A DNA stretch of 64,000 nucleotides from Humulus lupulus. Lineage: Eukaryota > Streptophyta > Magnoliopsida > Rosales > Cannabaceae. Below the pieces are notes generated by a model that worked only from the letters and a program-made list of their open reading frames with translations, was not told the origin of the DNA and did not search any database. The stretch spans positions 72,543,696 through 72,607,695 of the forward strand of contig NC_084801.1 in the NCBI RefSeq assembly GCF_963169125.1, in the 5' to 3' direction. A program made the translations under genes and the position numbers. Below are positions 10,085-19,924 of this stretch, one piece after another; position 1 is the first letter of the stretch; every line of letters begins with the position of its first letter.

Positions 10085-10960
10085 TTCATCTCTTTATTTT
10101 TATGAACTTAGTTCGAGTTAACTTTATCCGTATCCCGGGCTCTTTAAAGAAGATCCGCGTTCAACAAATTTTAGTTCACTTCTAAGTTTTCTGACCTGGT
10201 TAAGACCAGGAACTTATTTTGAAAAAACTTAGTTCGCGTCAACTTTTATCCGTATCCCGGGCTCTTTAAAGAAGAACCACGGTCAACAAATTTTAGTTAA
10301 CTTCCAAGTTTTGTGACCTGGTTAAGACCTTGAACTTATTTTGAAAAAACTTAGTTCGCGTCAACTTTTATCCGTATCCCGGGCTCTTTAAAGAAGAACC
10401 ACGGTCAACAAATTTTAGTTAACTTCTAAGTTTTGTGACCTGGTTAAGACCAGGAACTTATTTTGAAAAAACTTAGTTTGCGTCAACTTTTATCCGTATC
10501 CCGGGCTCTTTAAAGAAGAACCACGGTCAACAAATTTTAGTTAACTTCTAAGTTTTCTGACCTGGTTAAGACCAGGAACTTATTTTGAAAAAACTTAGTT
10601 CGCGTCAACTTTTATCCGTATCCCGGGCTCTTTAAAGAAGAACCACGGTCAACAAATTTTAGTTAACTTCTAAGTTTTATGACCTGGTTAAGACCAGGAA
10701 CTTATTTTGAAAAAACTTAGTTCGCGTCAACTTTTATCCGTATCCCGGGCTCTTTAAAGAAGAACCACGGTCAACAAATTTTAGTTAACTTCTAATTTTT
10801 CTGACCTGGTTAAGACCAGGAACTTATTTTGAAAAAACTTAGTTCGCGTCAACTTTTATCCGTATCCCGGGCTCTTTAAAGTAGAACCACGGTCAACAAA
10901 TTTTAGTTAACTTCTAAGTTTTATGACCTGGTTAACACCAGGATAGGACTTAGTTTGTGA
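10085..10960 (-). repeat. 122-bp tandem repeat between pol and the antisense gene (A)
   Basis: Seven units. The marker TATCCCGGGC recurs at 10131, 10253, 10375, 10497, 10619, 10741 and 10863, exactly 122 bp apart. Each unit carries the palindrome-like ACCTGGTTAAGACCAGGA and an A-rich TTTTGAAAAAACTTAG. Units differ by a few bases, so this is recent amplification. Tandem repeats in the 3' untranslated region are known from Tat elements and can seed satellites. Confidence 0.95.
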
Positions 10961-11152
10961 TAACTCTTATCCGTAGATAAAAATTAACACCTAAGTCGTT
11001 AAGGAGACCTAGATATATCCAGGTACCATTTGCCCCCCAAGTTACTGGGAAAGGGTCTTTCGTTGTTACTTTAAAATTACACTTGCAAATAACGAGAAAC
11101 ATTTGATTTTTATTTATACATGGAAGGTGACCTTCTAGGCCTTACAAATGGC
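10961..11152. other. Unique sequence between integrase end and tandem repeat (A)
   Basis: Short spacer on the pol side of the 122-bp repeats. It includes an internal polypurine-like GGGGGGCAAATGG on the minus strand (near 11030), similar to the terminal tract. No gene. Confidence 0.4.
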
Positions 11153-12268
11153 TCATTGATAATATTTCTTTAGGTGGATAGCATTCCAAGTCCGCGGGAC
11201 CGCCCCTCCACCAAGTCGAGCTAACTTATAAGTTCCCTCTTTGATGACTTCGATGACCTGGTATGGTCCTTCCCAGCTTGGTCCAAAAACCCCATCTTTG
11301 GGATCTTTCCCGGCCAAGAAAACTCTCCTCAAGACCAAATCACCGACGCTAAAGGCACGTCTTTTGACCTTAGTGTTGAAGTAGCGAGTGATTTTCTGTT
11401 GATAACAGGCGAGCTGGAGCTGTGAATCCTCTCGCCTTTCATCCACTAAGTCTAAGGAGTGGCATAGGAGCTCGTGGTTCCCGTCTTGGTCGTAGGACCA
11501 GACCCTGTGCGACAGGACCTTCACCTCCACGGGGAGGACTGCTTCACTTCCAAAGGTTAGGGAGAAAGGAGTGTGACCCGTGGGAGTCCGATGTGAGGTC
11601 CTATAGGCCCACAGAACTTGGGGGAGCTGTTCTGGACAGATCCCCTTTGCCTCATCTAGCCTCTTCTTGAGGCTTGCCTTCAGAGTTTTATTGACAGCCT
11701 CGACCTGGCCGTTCGCCTGGGGATAGGCCACGGACGAGAAGCTTTTCACAATTCCGTGCCTTTCGCAAAATTCGGTGAACAGGTCGCTGTCAAATTGAGT
11801 GCCATTGTCAGAGACGATCTTTTTGGGTAGGCCAAATCGACATATGATGCTTTTAACCACGAAGTCTAGCACCTTTTTCGATGTTATTGTCGCCAACGGC
11901 TCTGCTTCGGCCCACTCGGTGAAGTAGTCAATGGCTACCACGGCGTAACGGACCCCGCCTTTTTCGGTGGGCAGGGCGCCTATTAGATCTATCCCCCAAA
12001 TGGCGAAGGGCCAGGGAGACGAAATCATTTTTAGCTCAGTCGGAGGAGCTCGTGCAACTGCGGCGAACCGCTGACACTTGTCGCACTTTTTTACATATGA
12101 GATCGAGTCTTTGGATAGAGTCGGCCAGTAATAACCCTGCCGAAGGATCTTCAAGGCCAGGCTTTGTCCCCCAGTGTTATCTCCGCAGAATCCGTCATGA
12201 TCTTCTTGCAGGATGGCCTTCGCTTCACCTGGACGAACTGCACCGGAGGAGAGGTAAGGAATGCCCAC
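11153..12268 (-). CDS. Element A integrase
   Basis: Minus strand, 371 open codons. The upstream frame (12225-12611) ends in LYRRGHSLPLLRC and shifts into this one near 12240, so this is the C-terminal part of pol. The zinc-binding region has H24 and C62/C65 (KKCDKC), but Asn31 stands where element B has His (CGDHAGG against CGDNTGG), so the HHCC site has lost one ligand. The catalytic core keeps D94 (WGIDLIGALP), D154 (VSDNGTQFD) and E190 (GQVEAVNK), with the expected spacing of 35 residues between D154 and E190. The C-terminal part (VGDLVLRRVF, FGPSWEGPYQVIEV) resembles the usual gypsy integrase tail. It ends just before the tandem repeat block. Confidence 0.9.
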   Translation of the reverse strand: MGIPYLSSGAVRPGEAKAILQEDHDGFCGDNTGGQSLALKILRQGYYWPTLSKDSISYVKKCDKCQRFAAVARAPPTELKMISSPWPFAIWGIDLIGALPTEKGGVRYAVVAIDYFTEWAEAEPLATITSKKVLDFVVKSIICRFGLPKKIVSDNGTQFDSDLFTEFCERHGIVKSFSSVAYPQANGQVEAVNKTLKASLKKRLDEAKGICPEQLPQVLWAYRTSHRTPTGHTPFSLTFGSEAVLPVEVKVLSHRVWSYDQDGNHELLCHSLDLVDERREDSQLQLACYQQKITRYFNTKVKRRAFSVGDLVLRRVFLAGKDPKDGVFGPSWEGPYQVIEVIKEGTYKLARLGGGAVPRTWNAIHLKKYYQ

Positions 12269-12591
12269 GTCGGTACAACACCCCCTCGACTAGCGTATAC
12301 CTCGGAGCTTGATAAAGGACTCGTCGTGCGTCGTTACGCCCTTCGTGTAACTTGCCCTCGACGAGGTACTCAACAATGGGAGTCATCCAGGTCGGCCTGA
12401 TGTCAATCATTTCAATATCTGCTCGATCTCCGTCTATGCTGGGTTTCTCCAAGAACTCAACTGGCACCAACCCCAGGGTTTCTGTCTCTCCCGAGGTGGC
12501 GAGCTTGGTGAGAGCATCTGCATTGGCGTTCTGCTCCCGAGGTATCTGTTCGATCGACCCTTGCCCAAACGTAGACAGTTCGGATTTTACC

Positions 12592-13363
12592 TTAGCCAAA
12601 TAGGAGGCCATCTTGGGACCCCGCGCCTGATACTCGCCTAGAACCTGATCTCACCACGAGCTGGGAGTCGCTGAAGCATTGGACAGAGCTTGCCTTTAGC
12701 TCGCTAGCTATCCTAAGTCCAGCTAACAAGGCCTCGTATTCTGCCTCGTTGTTAGACGCCTTGAACCCGAACCTCAGCGCCGAGTGGAATCTATGCCCCT
12801 CTGGGGATATCAGAATGATTCCGGCCCCAGAGCCGTTCTCGTTAGATGAGCCATCAACGAAGATCTTCCACGATGAACTTGAGGAGGCGACCTGAGGTGA
12901 GTCTTTTGATGGGATCTCATGGAATCCCGCGCATTCTGCCACGAAGTCGGCCAAGGCTTGACTTTTTATGGTAGTTCGGGGAGTATAGAAAATCTCAAAC
13001 TGAGTGAGTTCGACCGCCCACTTTAGCAAGCGTCCCGAGGCTTCAGGCTATTGCAAAACCTGCCTTAGAGGCTGATCGGTCATGACATGTACAGAGTGGG
13101 ACTGGAAGTATGGCCTGAGTTTTCGCGAGGCCGTGATTAGGCAGAACGCCAGTTTTTCCATCAATGGGTACCTCGACTCAGCTCCGAGGAGTCTCTTGCT
13201 GATGTAATAAACCGGTTTCTGAGCCTGGTCCTCTTCTCGCACCAGAACAGCACTAGCTGCGTCCTCAGTGATGGCCATGTAGAGGAAAAGAGGTTCTCCT
13301 ACCTTGGGCTTTGACAGCACAGGTGGCTCAGCCAGGTGCGTTTTTAGGTCGAGGAATGCGCTT
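12592..13363 (-). pseudogene. Element A dual RNase H (gypsy RH plus archaeal-type aRH)
   Basis: Minus strand. The first domain (13320-13048) reads PLFLYMAITEDAASAVLV, KPVYYISKRLLGAE and LMEKLAFCLI, and ends at a TAG (13048) where element C has Lys. The second begins WKIFVDGSSNENGSGAG at about 12865 and continues NNEAEYEALLAGLRIA to DSQLVV, which is the archaeal-type RNase H characteristic of Tat elements. A one-base insertion near 12650 shifts the frame after DSQLVV. The expected RGPKMASYLAKV and IEQIPREQNANADALTKLA continue in the frame open at 12225-12611. RNase H removes the RNA strand of the RNA-DNA hybrid. Confidence 0.88.
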
Positions 13364-14482
13364 TCACACTCTACTGTCCATTCGAACTTCTTGTTTCCCC
13401 GGAGCAGGTTGTAGAAGGGTAAACACTAGTCGGTCGATTTGGAAATGAATTGGTTCAGTGCTGCCACCCTTCCTGTGAGGCCTGGGGGAAGGAAGCTCGA
13501 GCAGTGACCTGATCTTGTCGGGGTTTGCCTCGATTCCTCGGGTATTGACTATGAAACCCAAGAATTTCCTCGATGCGACACCGAAAGTGCACTTCTGAGG
13601 ATTGAGCCTCATGCCATATTCTCGCAGTATGTTAAAGCATTCTTCCAGATCGGCGACGTGGTTGCTGGCAATCTTTGACTTGACAAGCATATCATCGACG
13701 TACACTTCCATGTTTTTCCCGATCTGATCCACGAACATTCTATTTACCAACCTTTGGTAGGTAGCCCCGGCATTCTTAAGGCCGAACGGCATGACCTTAT
13801 AGCAATAGACATTAGTCGGGGTCATGAATCTGGTATGATCCTGGTCTGCTGGATTCATCGCGATCTGATTGTAGCCCGAGTACGCGTCCATGAAGGACAT
13901 GAGCTCGTGCCCCGCCGTGGCATCCACCAGTTGATCGATCCTCGGTAATGGAAAGCAATCCTTGGGGCAGGCTTTATTCAGGTCGGAAAAGTCGATACAG
14001 GTCCGCCACTTCCCATTGGGCTTTGGAACTAACACGGGATTGGCAACCCAAATGGGAAATCTGGCTTTGCGGATAAAGCCGCATTTTTTGAGCCGGGCCA
14101 CTTCTTCTTCAAGGGCTTCGGCTCGGGTTGTCCCTAAACGCCTCTGCTTTTGAGACTTGGCAGGGACGCTTTTGTCTAGGTGGAGCGTGTGCATGATTAT
14201 GCTCGGACTGATCCCTATCATGTCCTCGTGCGACCATGCGAATACGTCCAGGTTTTTCCGCAGAAACGCAGTCAGTTCCGCCTTTCTTCTATCGCAGAAG
14301 TTCTTTCCGAGCTTAACCGTCCGTGACGGGTTTTGTTCATCGATGCCTACCTCCTCGAGATCTTCAATAGCTTGGAGCTCGGACCTGTCCTCGCCTACTC
14401 GGGGGTCAATGTCCTCACTTAGGACGAGCTTTTCGTCTTCGGAAACCCGAGGTTTTTCAATCTCAGGAGCCGCCTTGGGTCC
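13364..14482 (-). pseudogene. Element A reverse transcriptase
   Basis: Minus strand, in the same frame as gag and protease. It shows VLVPKPNGKWRTCIDFSDLN, CPKDCFPLPRIDQLVD, MDAYSGYNQIAM and KVMPFGLKNAGATYQRL. The catalytic motif VYVDDMLVKS near 13700 keeps both Asp residues. The frame is lost near 13490: the LPSPR segment is followed by a small deletion relative to element C, where SHKEVRSLTG would be expected. The thumb continues in another frame with a TAG near 13427 where element C has Lys. The enzyme would copy genomic RNA to cDNA. Confidence 0.9.
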
Positions 14483-15034
14483 CTATGATTCCTCTTCATC
14501 ATGAATGGCCATCGTCACCTGCCCGGGTTTAGATTTTCCCTTCATGGAAATGCTGTAGCATTCCCTGGCAGCGAGCTGATCGCCCTTGATAGTGCAGACC
14601 CCTGTTGAAGTAGGGAACTTCATGGCGAGGTGCCGGACGGACGTGACAGCTTCGAAAGCAACGAGCGTAGGTCGGCCCAAAATTGCATTGTAGGCAGCGG
14701 AGCAATCAATGACTAGGAATTCGAGTAGTTTGGACACTGTTCGGGACTCGTCTCCTAGGGTGATCACCAGCTCAATCATTCTTATCGCTGCTGACCCTTC
14801 TCCTGAAAAACCATATAGCATCATCGAGGTTGCCTTCAGCTCGGAGACGGTCAGACCCATTTTTTCTAGGGTGGAACGGAATAGGAGGTTCACCGAGCTC
14901 CCATTGTCCACTAACACTCTCCTTACTCTCCGGTTGGCGAGCTGGACTGCTACGACCAAGGGATCGTTATGAGGGAATTGGACATGGTTCGCGTCTTCCT
15001 CCGTGAAAGTGATCGGTTGTTTCTCTAATCTTTG
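14483..15034 (-). pseudogene. Element A aspartic protease
   Basis: It continues the gag frame on the minus strand after the TAA. QLANRRVRRVLVDNGSSVN holds the active-site D-N-G-S (Asp intact), and the flap and C-terminal motif CSAAYNAILGRPTL is also intact, so the domain itself looks complete. The frame ends at a TAG (14483-14485). Element C reads Ser-Gln across that position, so CAG changed to TAG. Its role is cleavage of Gag-Pol in the virus-like particle. It is separated from RT only by an acidic linker. Confidence 0.85.
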
Positions 15035-17461
15035 TTATTTTGATTGACGCTGTTCCGGGACGAACTCCCCTCCATTGTGGGCCTTCAACTCATTCACATA
15101 CCTCTTCTGGGCGCCTTTGCTCGTGCCAGCCATGTGTGGTCCTCCAGAGATGGTGGAAATCTCTCCCTCGACCACGGGGGGAAGGACGTCCTGATCTACC
15201 CGAGGTCCAAGTTGACTGGCTGGGATCTCCGGAGCGGGTCGACTTGTCGGGACCCTGTTCCGCGAGTATTGCGCCAACGGACCTGCTCGGATGAGAGTCT
15301 CGATTTCATCTTTGAGGTGCCTGCAGTCGTCGGTATTGTGCCCGACGTCGTTATGAAAACGACAGAATTTGGAACGGTCTCTCTTTCCCTTAGGGTGCTT
15401 TATTGGCTCCGGTCTTTTCCAGGGGACTCGCGTAGCGTTGGCCAGGAAAATATTCTCTCTGGTTTGGGTGAGCTCGGTATACGTTGTGAACACGGGCTTG
15501 AATTTATCCACAGACTTATTCTTCTTTTGACCGTGCTGGCTGTTTTCACCATTTCCTTTTCTTTTGCCGCCACCGGGCTGGTTATTCTGCGTGACGTCGG
15601 GAGTCGCTACTACGATCTCTGTTCCCGTCCCAGCGGGCTTCTCGAGGACCTGGCTGGTCCCCGCGGCTGAAGCTTCAGCTTCTTCCAAGTTTATCCACTC
15701 TTGGGCTCTGTTAAGGAATTCACTAACTGAGCTGACCCCCCTCCTTTGAATATCCTTCCACAGATCTCCTCCTACTAGGATCCCGGTCCTCATAGCCATG
15801 AGTTTGGAGCTGTCGTCGGCGTCTCTGGCTCGAGCAGCGACATTTGCAAATCTGCTCAAGTAGGCTTTTAGCGTCTCTCCAGGTTGCTGTCTCACGTTAG
15901 TTAGGGAGTCGGCCTGGACTCGGGCGGCCTGAGAGGCGCGGAATGCCCTCTTGAAGTCAGCCGAAAAGGTCTTCCAGGAGCTGATTGACTGCCTTTTACT
16001 TTGTTTGAACCACTGCCTGGCAGGTCCAGTTAGGGTGGAAGGAAAGATCAAGCAACGAAGCTCTGGCCCGATGTTATGAGCCATCATTAGGGTGTTGAAC
16101 ATCCCTAAGTGGTCAGATGGGTCTCCATCCCCGCTGAACTTTGACAAGTGAGGCATACGAAAGCCAGAAGGGTATGCCATTGCTGCTATGTTGGGGGCGA
16201 AGAGTTCCATCTCATCCCCTGAATCATATTCGTCTTTTTCTTTCTCCGACAGGAGCTTCTTCATCAGTTCCTCCATTTGAGTTAAGGGCTCTAGGGTTTT
16301 GTCCTGAGATCCTGAGTTATTCCGGGGCTGTTCAACAGCTCCGGACCCGTTGTACATATTAGGCGGGTTGTTGCCCCTCCTATCTTGAGAAAGGTCATTT
16401 GGGGCATTCCCGCCATTACGTACTTCGGATCGGACCCCAACTGAGCGGGCCTGGCTACCATCCCTAACTCGATCCTCTCTGTGAGAGTTGAGGCGATCTC
16501 GAAGGTCGCCTCCCTGGGTAGTATGGTGACTTTGTGCTGAAGTTAGTCGCTGTCGCAGGTCTCCTCCCGAAAGATCACTCCGTGCACTACCGGTCCAGTG
16601 ACTCCTGCTGGACAGGCTCGAGGTGCGTCTTTGGCGGCTCCGACCTGATCCTTCCCCCGGCACCCTGCTGCGCCGGGAAGGCCCGGCCGATGGTGGGTCT
16701 CTCCTACTATTTCCGTAGGTCGGGATGTCTCGGACGGGCTGAGGAGATGGGTATCTGATGGGAGAAGGAGGATGCCTGACCGGAGAGGCGATCCTAGTGC
16801 CGTCCGGACGGACTAAATTTGGTGGGGGCCTCTCGGCCCTGCCAGCTTGCTGGTTTCGCGCTGGGCAAGCGGGAGGAGGAACTGGACGTTCTTCGGGGAC
16901 GGGCTGACGTCTCCGGATCCCCTCGGCCCTCCTTTGGGAACTTCCTCGATCTCTTCTGGGCGTCCTCGAGGAAGGCTGAGAGCTAGGGGTTGATGTCCTA
17001 GTCGAACGGCTGTACTGCTGTTGTTCGGTCTGAGGCATTTCCCTGAAGTTCGCCTCTTGATGGTGCGGTGAAGGGGTGGAGTTGGCTGCAGGGAGTCTAC
17101 CCGAATGGCTATTCCTGGATCGATTACTCCGGCGAGACTTAGGAGCCTCGCCTTGCCTCTCTCCAACGTTACCGTTGGTTGTGAGAGGGGGTAGTCAACT
17201 CAGAATATCCTGGATTTGCTGACCAGCTGCTGCTAGCTGGCTCCTCAGCTGAGCATTCTCCATCTCCACCGTAGTGTAATAACATGGATTCGGATTAGGC
17301 GGTCGGGGCGCCGAACTACCAGTGTCGTCTTGGCCGGCCGGCTGCTTTCCTGGCCTCTGCTGGACTTCAGGAACTTGCTCATCAGGGAGGGCAACATGGC
17401 GGGCCTCCTGCCCATCATGCTGTTCTGTCACGTTGCCATGTTTGGATCGAGTGGTCACCAT
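15035..17461 (-). pseudogene. Element A gag with one internal TGA
   Basis: Minus strand from the ATG at 17461 (MVTTRSKHGNV), with 88 codons to a TGA at 17195-17197, then the same frame stays open to a TAA at 15035-15037. The element C homologue has Arg at the TGA position and Gln at the TAA position, so both stops look like C-to-T changes. An Arg/Ser/Pro-rich N-terminal half precedes the retrotransposon Gag domain (SSWKTFSADFKRAFRAS, GETLKAYLSRFANVAARARD). A zinc knuckle of the form C-X2-H-X4-H-X4-C (CRFHNDVGHNTDDC) follows. Gag forms the particle and binds RNA. After the TAA the frame continues without a break into protease, so the ancestor made one Gag-Pro-Pol fusion. Confidence 0.9.
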
Positions 17462-17498
17462 AGTTGTATGTTTGTGGTAGTACTAACCGGACTTGCTC

Positions 17499-17516
17499 TC
17501 AATGAAAGCACCAAAC
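17499..17516 (-). other. Element A primer-binding region
   Basis: The minus strand reads GTTTGGTGCTTTCATTGA immediately after the 5' LTR. The same string, with small changes, follows the 5' LTRs of elements B (30341) and C (57242), so this is the minus-strand cDNA priming site of the group. I do not assign the tRNA. Confidence 0.75.
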
Positions 17517-18291
17517 TGTTGACGCGGTTCTTCGGCAACAGATAATTAAGAGAAGAAGAGAAAGAGATTAGTATTAAAAGTAGAACCGTCACAGATATGA
17601 AATCTTTGTGGAAAGAACTAGGTGACTCCAGACACGTTTTTAAGTGGTTCGAAGGTTAAAATCCTTCTACTCCACTAGTCAATATTATTGATATTCTCTG
17701 GGTAATTGGTTTACAAAGTATATAGTTCTTAAAAGACTATTTTTCCAACCCCTATCAACTCCCAGGGTCTCCATATTTATAGGAGAAGGCACCTGGAAGT
17801 TGGTAGGGAGGTCATCCCGTGACCTTACCATTTGTCATATCAAGTCTGTGATATTCATGATTAATTCCTAAACCTGACACACAAGTGTGGTCTAATCAGT
17901 ATGGAAGGAGATAATGGGCCGCACGGCCCAACTCGTCCGTGGGTGTCTGAATAAGCACGTTCTTGCTGCGTGTCCGAGAAGTCAGGGGGATATCGGACAC
18001 GTGATGGCAGGAATATGCACGTTTATCTTGAGTGTTGACTTCCCATAAGGTCAGAGCTTCCTGAGAAGCTCGCTACCGGAGCAATCCATAACCCGAGCTT
18101 ATCCGTCCGTGGTCGCCGGATGTTATTCCCAGCTCCTGGTGCAACAAGTGCGAGCTGGAAACAGGACCCCCTCGAGCTAGAAAGGCCCTGTCCTGGAAAT
18201 AGAGCCTCTGGCCTGTGGGAACCTCGGACTAAATCATGTTTAGTCCGAGGCTCGTCCTGCTAAACAGCCCGTGGGAAAACCAGGGCGTACA
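17517..18291 (-). repeat. Element A 5' LTR
   Basis: 775 bp, TG...CA ends. The minus-strand TATA box TATAAATA lies at 17774-17781, giving a U3 of about 510 bp and a short R-U5. It drives gag-pol leftwards. It is followed by the PBS at 17499-17516. Confidence 0.93.
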
Positions 18292-18519
18292 TTATGTTAA
18301 ACAGTTCCACCGTAAATAAAGCTTACTTTATTTTTAATTATGTTGACAAAATAACAAACAAACTTGTTTCTATAAGGTTTATGAATACATTGTTTCGATA
18401 GAGAAATAAACATTAAAAAATTATGCTCATTGACATTAATATATTTTATATTTTATGTTTATTTTTATTATATAAACAATGTATACATAAACATTATAAA
18501 GATAAGTTTGTTTGTTGTG

Positions 18520-19924
18520 GGATCGCGAAATTATATATACTCAATTGCACGCAATTGAATTAAGTAATATGTATGATAAGTAGAGTATTGTTTCCACAAA
18601 AATTATTTTCCAATTACCAATAATTGCTCTTTTAATTTATATTTGGCAACTAAAACTTAGATTAATGAATTTAATTTTAAAATTATAAATAACTATGAAC
18701 AACAATCACTAATTAAAAGATTTAAATCACTATTAATAAACATAGGGTGTTAATTTTCATCATATTTTCATTCTAGTAATTTTACCATTCTAAATTTCTT
18801 GCTTCCTATTCTAATAGCAAGTTGACATAAATTGATTCTTATTCTTTTTCAAGATATAAGATCTCAGCCTATATGCATGTTTTCTACATCTCTGTGATAA
18901 ACTTAAATATATAGAAGACATTAAGCATAGAAATCTAATTACGACACAAGTCATACAGGTACTTTCGTCAAATATGCAACCTATGTCTATATAATGATAG
19001 CATATTCAATTCTCATCTTTCGAATTTTGAATCAAAATCATAAATCAAGCAAATATTTATCAAGCATTTACTAGCAATAAACACACATTATATAGATTAT
19101 AATAGGGAAGAAAAATCGATAGAACATCATAATTAAATTAGATAGAATTCAAAGTGACTACATTAAACCCTAGTTAAAAATGTTTAGTTCATATCAGACA
19201 TGACTAAATCAATAAAATAATAAATCAAGAACATAAGATTCATGAATATAAAGAAGAAAAAAAAATATAAAAATGCATAATAACTAGCCTAAGAATCAAA
19301 ATTAGTCTCTGAAAACATAATTAAAAACTGACCTTATGACCTAATTAAACCCTAAATATGAATTTACAATAAAAAAAATTACAATAGCTGTGTTTTTCAT
19401 ATGCAGGCCGTGACTTGGCTCTCTTAGGGTCGCGACTCGTGTCTATTTTTCAGCCATTTCGCTTCTGGGTAAGTCCTCACGCACCGCAACTCATGCATCA
19501 TCAAGTCGCGACCATGTCCATATTGCCCCTTTGTTGAGCATCTGACTTCCCCTTGAGTCGCGACTTGTAAGCCCAAGTCGCGACACTAATTGTCTCCAGT
19601 AGACATGCATCTCTGACATGCCTAGAGTCGCAACTTGTAAGCCCAAGTCGCAGCTCTGATTCCATTTTTTTCACAAATTACTTCTTTCAACTCATTTCTT
19701 CATCAAAATTTGACTTTTAATCATCCTTAGAATCATTTTGAGTCGAACAACCGCAAAGATCGTCATTTTTCCACCATTTTCACTTCTTTTTATATTTTTC
19801 TCGTGGTTCACCGCACCATCCTACAACAAAGACAAACAAAAGTGTAATCTTGCAGAAAACACAAATAAAGACTCAAGATTACCACAAAATCACATACTAA
19901 AATGACACTTAAATGAAGTTATCA
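18520..19924 (-). repeat. Element E 3' LTR
   Basis: About 1405 bp. It ends in plus orientation with GTTATCA, followed by the polypurine tract complement AACTCCCCCAAACTTA. The palindromic CpG block lies at 19405-19665. Confidence 0.9.

Larger units (their letters stand above)
5536..18291 (-). mobile_element. Element A: complete Tat-lineage Ty3/gypsy LTR retrotransposon
   Basis: Both ends are resolved: two 775-bp LTRs (TGTTGACG...CGTACA on the plus strand) flanked by the 5-bp TSD TTATG at 5531-5535 and 18292-18296. On the minus strand the order is 5' LTR, PBS, gag, protease, RT, RNase H, archaeal-type RNase H, integrase, tandem repeat, antisense gene, PPT, 3' LTR. The second RNase H, tandem repeats in the 3' untranslated region and an extra antisense ORF are known marks of the plant Tat clade. 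The LTRs differ at only 7 positions by eye. Gag, pol and the antisense gene are all broken, so the copy is non-autonomous. Confidence 0.95.

Noticed and set aside
10085..10960. CRISPR-like array
   Set aside because: Units are contiguous 122-bp tandem copies with no unique spacers, in a eukaryotic retrotransposon.
14709..16758. Plus-strand ORFs of 60-208 codons opposite gag and protease
   Set aside because: Antisense shadows of a recognised coding frame; no start context, no introns, and no matching ORF in element C.
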